64,000 nucleotides of DNA. It comes from Deltaproteobacteria bacterium (GTDB lineage Bacteria > Desulfobacterota > Desulfomonilia > Desulfomonilales > Desulfomonilaceae). Positions within the stretch are counted from its first letter, which is position 1; the number at the start of each line of letters is the position of its first letter. The position numbers were made by a program, and so were the translations under genes. Shown piece after piece: positions 63,524-64,000 of this stretch. A model generated the notes under the pieces. That model saw only the letters and a list, made by a program, of their open reading frames with translations. It ran no database searches and was not told the DNA's origin. The stretch covers positions 1 to 64,000 of the forward strand of contig VGSG01000006.1 in the NCBI GenBank assembly GCA_016875095.1, in the 5' to 3' direction.

Positions 63524-64000
63524 CTAAGACCCCCCTTCGCGGGGCTTGGGCCTCTTGAATGAAGCCTGGATGTCATTCTGAAGGCGGAGTGACAATTCCT
63601 GAGCAGCTTGGCTGAGGCCCGCCGCGATGGAGTCGGGCTCTGCATTCGCACAAGGGATGAGGATCTTATACCGTTTCTTCATCACGGTCTTATCCGCTCT
63701 CAAAGGAGTTTCAAAATCCACCAGCGAAACTTCCGTTTCCAAGACAGCCCGCGCTCCCTCTTTGCTCATCAACCCTCCCAGGTCGAAGATATGTCCTTCC
63801 AGAGCGTACCGGTACGGCGCCGTGCTGAACTGGTCCACGGCTTTCTCAAAAAGCCCCGACTCTTGCAGATCTCGTTGGATCAATTCAGTGATCATGTCCG
63901 CGGGGCTGCGGTCCCAGCGATGCTGGTTGACCGCTTCCTGACTCCCCGGCTCTTTTGATATCACCAGGAAGTGACTATGCACGGAGGGCGCGAGCAAGAA
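63524..64000 (-). CDS. ABC-transport auxiliary lipoprotein (PqiC/ABC_trans_aux family), partial
   Basis: The frame is open to the right edge, so the N terminus (with the expected lipobox) lies outside. The visible 159 codons carry the family signature HRWDRSPADMITELIQRDLQ, ESGLFEKAV, ALEGHIFDLGG and a helical C-terminal (IAAGLSQAAQELSLRLQNDI). Such lipoproteins work with MlaD/MCE-type ABC systems in lipid transport across the periplasm; the partners should lie to the right. Confidence 0.8.
   Translation of the reverse strand, partial: FLLAPSVHSHFLVISKEPGSQEAVNQHRWDRSPADMITELIQRDLQESGLFEKAVDQFSTAPYRYALEGHIFDLGGLMSKEGARAVLETEVSLVDFETPLRADKTVMKKRYKILIPCANAEPDSIAAGLSQAAQELSLRLQNDIQASFKRPKPREGGS

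Noticed and set aside
1-64000. tRNA, rRNA, phage or insertion-sequence genes
   Set aside because: No T-loop-like GGTTCGAATCC motif in an intergenic setting, no rRNA-like sequence, and no transposase or integrase frame was found.

Overview
The window reads as a chromosomal segment of an anaerobic Desulfobacterota (delta-proteobacterial) organism, Gram-negative and fairly GC-rich. This is inferred from content: LPS genes (Kdo transferase, GmhA), SurA-type and PqiC-type envelope proteins, a pyrophosphate-energised proton pump, a LonB-like protease, DUF169 and FmdE proteins, Gram-negative RpoH and Mfd, and two UGA codons best read as selenocysteine. I cannot name the species. No tRNA, rRNA, CRISPR array, transposase or prophage was found; most of the window is housekeeping sequence broken by short palindromic repeats.

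Layout. 1-3000: ilvB (cut by the left edge) and ilvD, both minus, preceded by a leader peptide rich in Ile, Leu and Val codons and a perfect-palindrome terminator, i.e. a ribosome-mediated attenuator. 3071-7596: orphan HicB-like protein, phosphohexomutase, eukaryotic-type UDP-glucose pyrophosphorylase and asnS. 7742-9041: a MarR regulator and an organomercurial-lyase-like gene whose two catalytic cysteines are both encoded by in-frame UGA, each followed by a SECIS-like hairpin; one palindromic operator precedes each gene. 9293-12747: LolA-like protein, Kdo transferase, DUF169 protein and cupin. 12775-18450: glucan phosphorylase, response regulator, thiolase, zinc-ribbon protein and a small membrane protein. 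18525-21970: dapF, a pilin-like pair and class II aldolase.

22103-28618 (minus): orphan DNA methyltransferase, then an ndk-rlmN-kinase fusion-TPR-purH(N)-purE run. 29037-32212 (plus): exported SagB-type nitroreductase and K+-independent H+-pyrophosphatase. 32459-43478 (minus): FG-GAP-like exported protein behind a structured leader with terminator, MBL hydrolase, FmdE, NUDIX, radical SAM, a 1282-residue Ser/Thr kinase with TPR and WD40 repeats, and an RNB ribonuclease. 43970-52007: gmhA, PilZ protein, LonB protease, rpoH, and an ECF sigma / zinc anti-sigma / CpxP-like cassette. 52451-64000: small lipoprotein, HU, YfgM-like protein, mfd, SurA-like isomerase, mreB, alpha/beta hydrolase, glgC coupled to a response regulator, and a PqiC-like lipoprotein cut by the right edge.

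How it fits together: glgC, glucan phosphorylase, phosphohexomutase and UDP-glucose pyrophosphorylase form a glycogen / sugar-nucleotide set; WaaA, GmhA, SurA-like, PqiC-like, LolA-like and MreB serve the envelope; RpoH, LonB and the ECF cassette serve stress responses. The most unusual item is the two-selenocysteine MerB-like protein at 8298-9041, followed by the ilv leader-peptide attenuator at 2833-2999.
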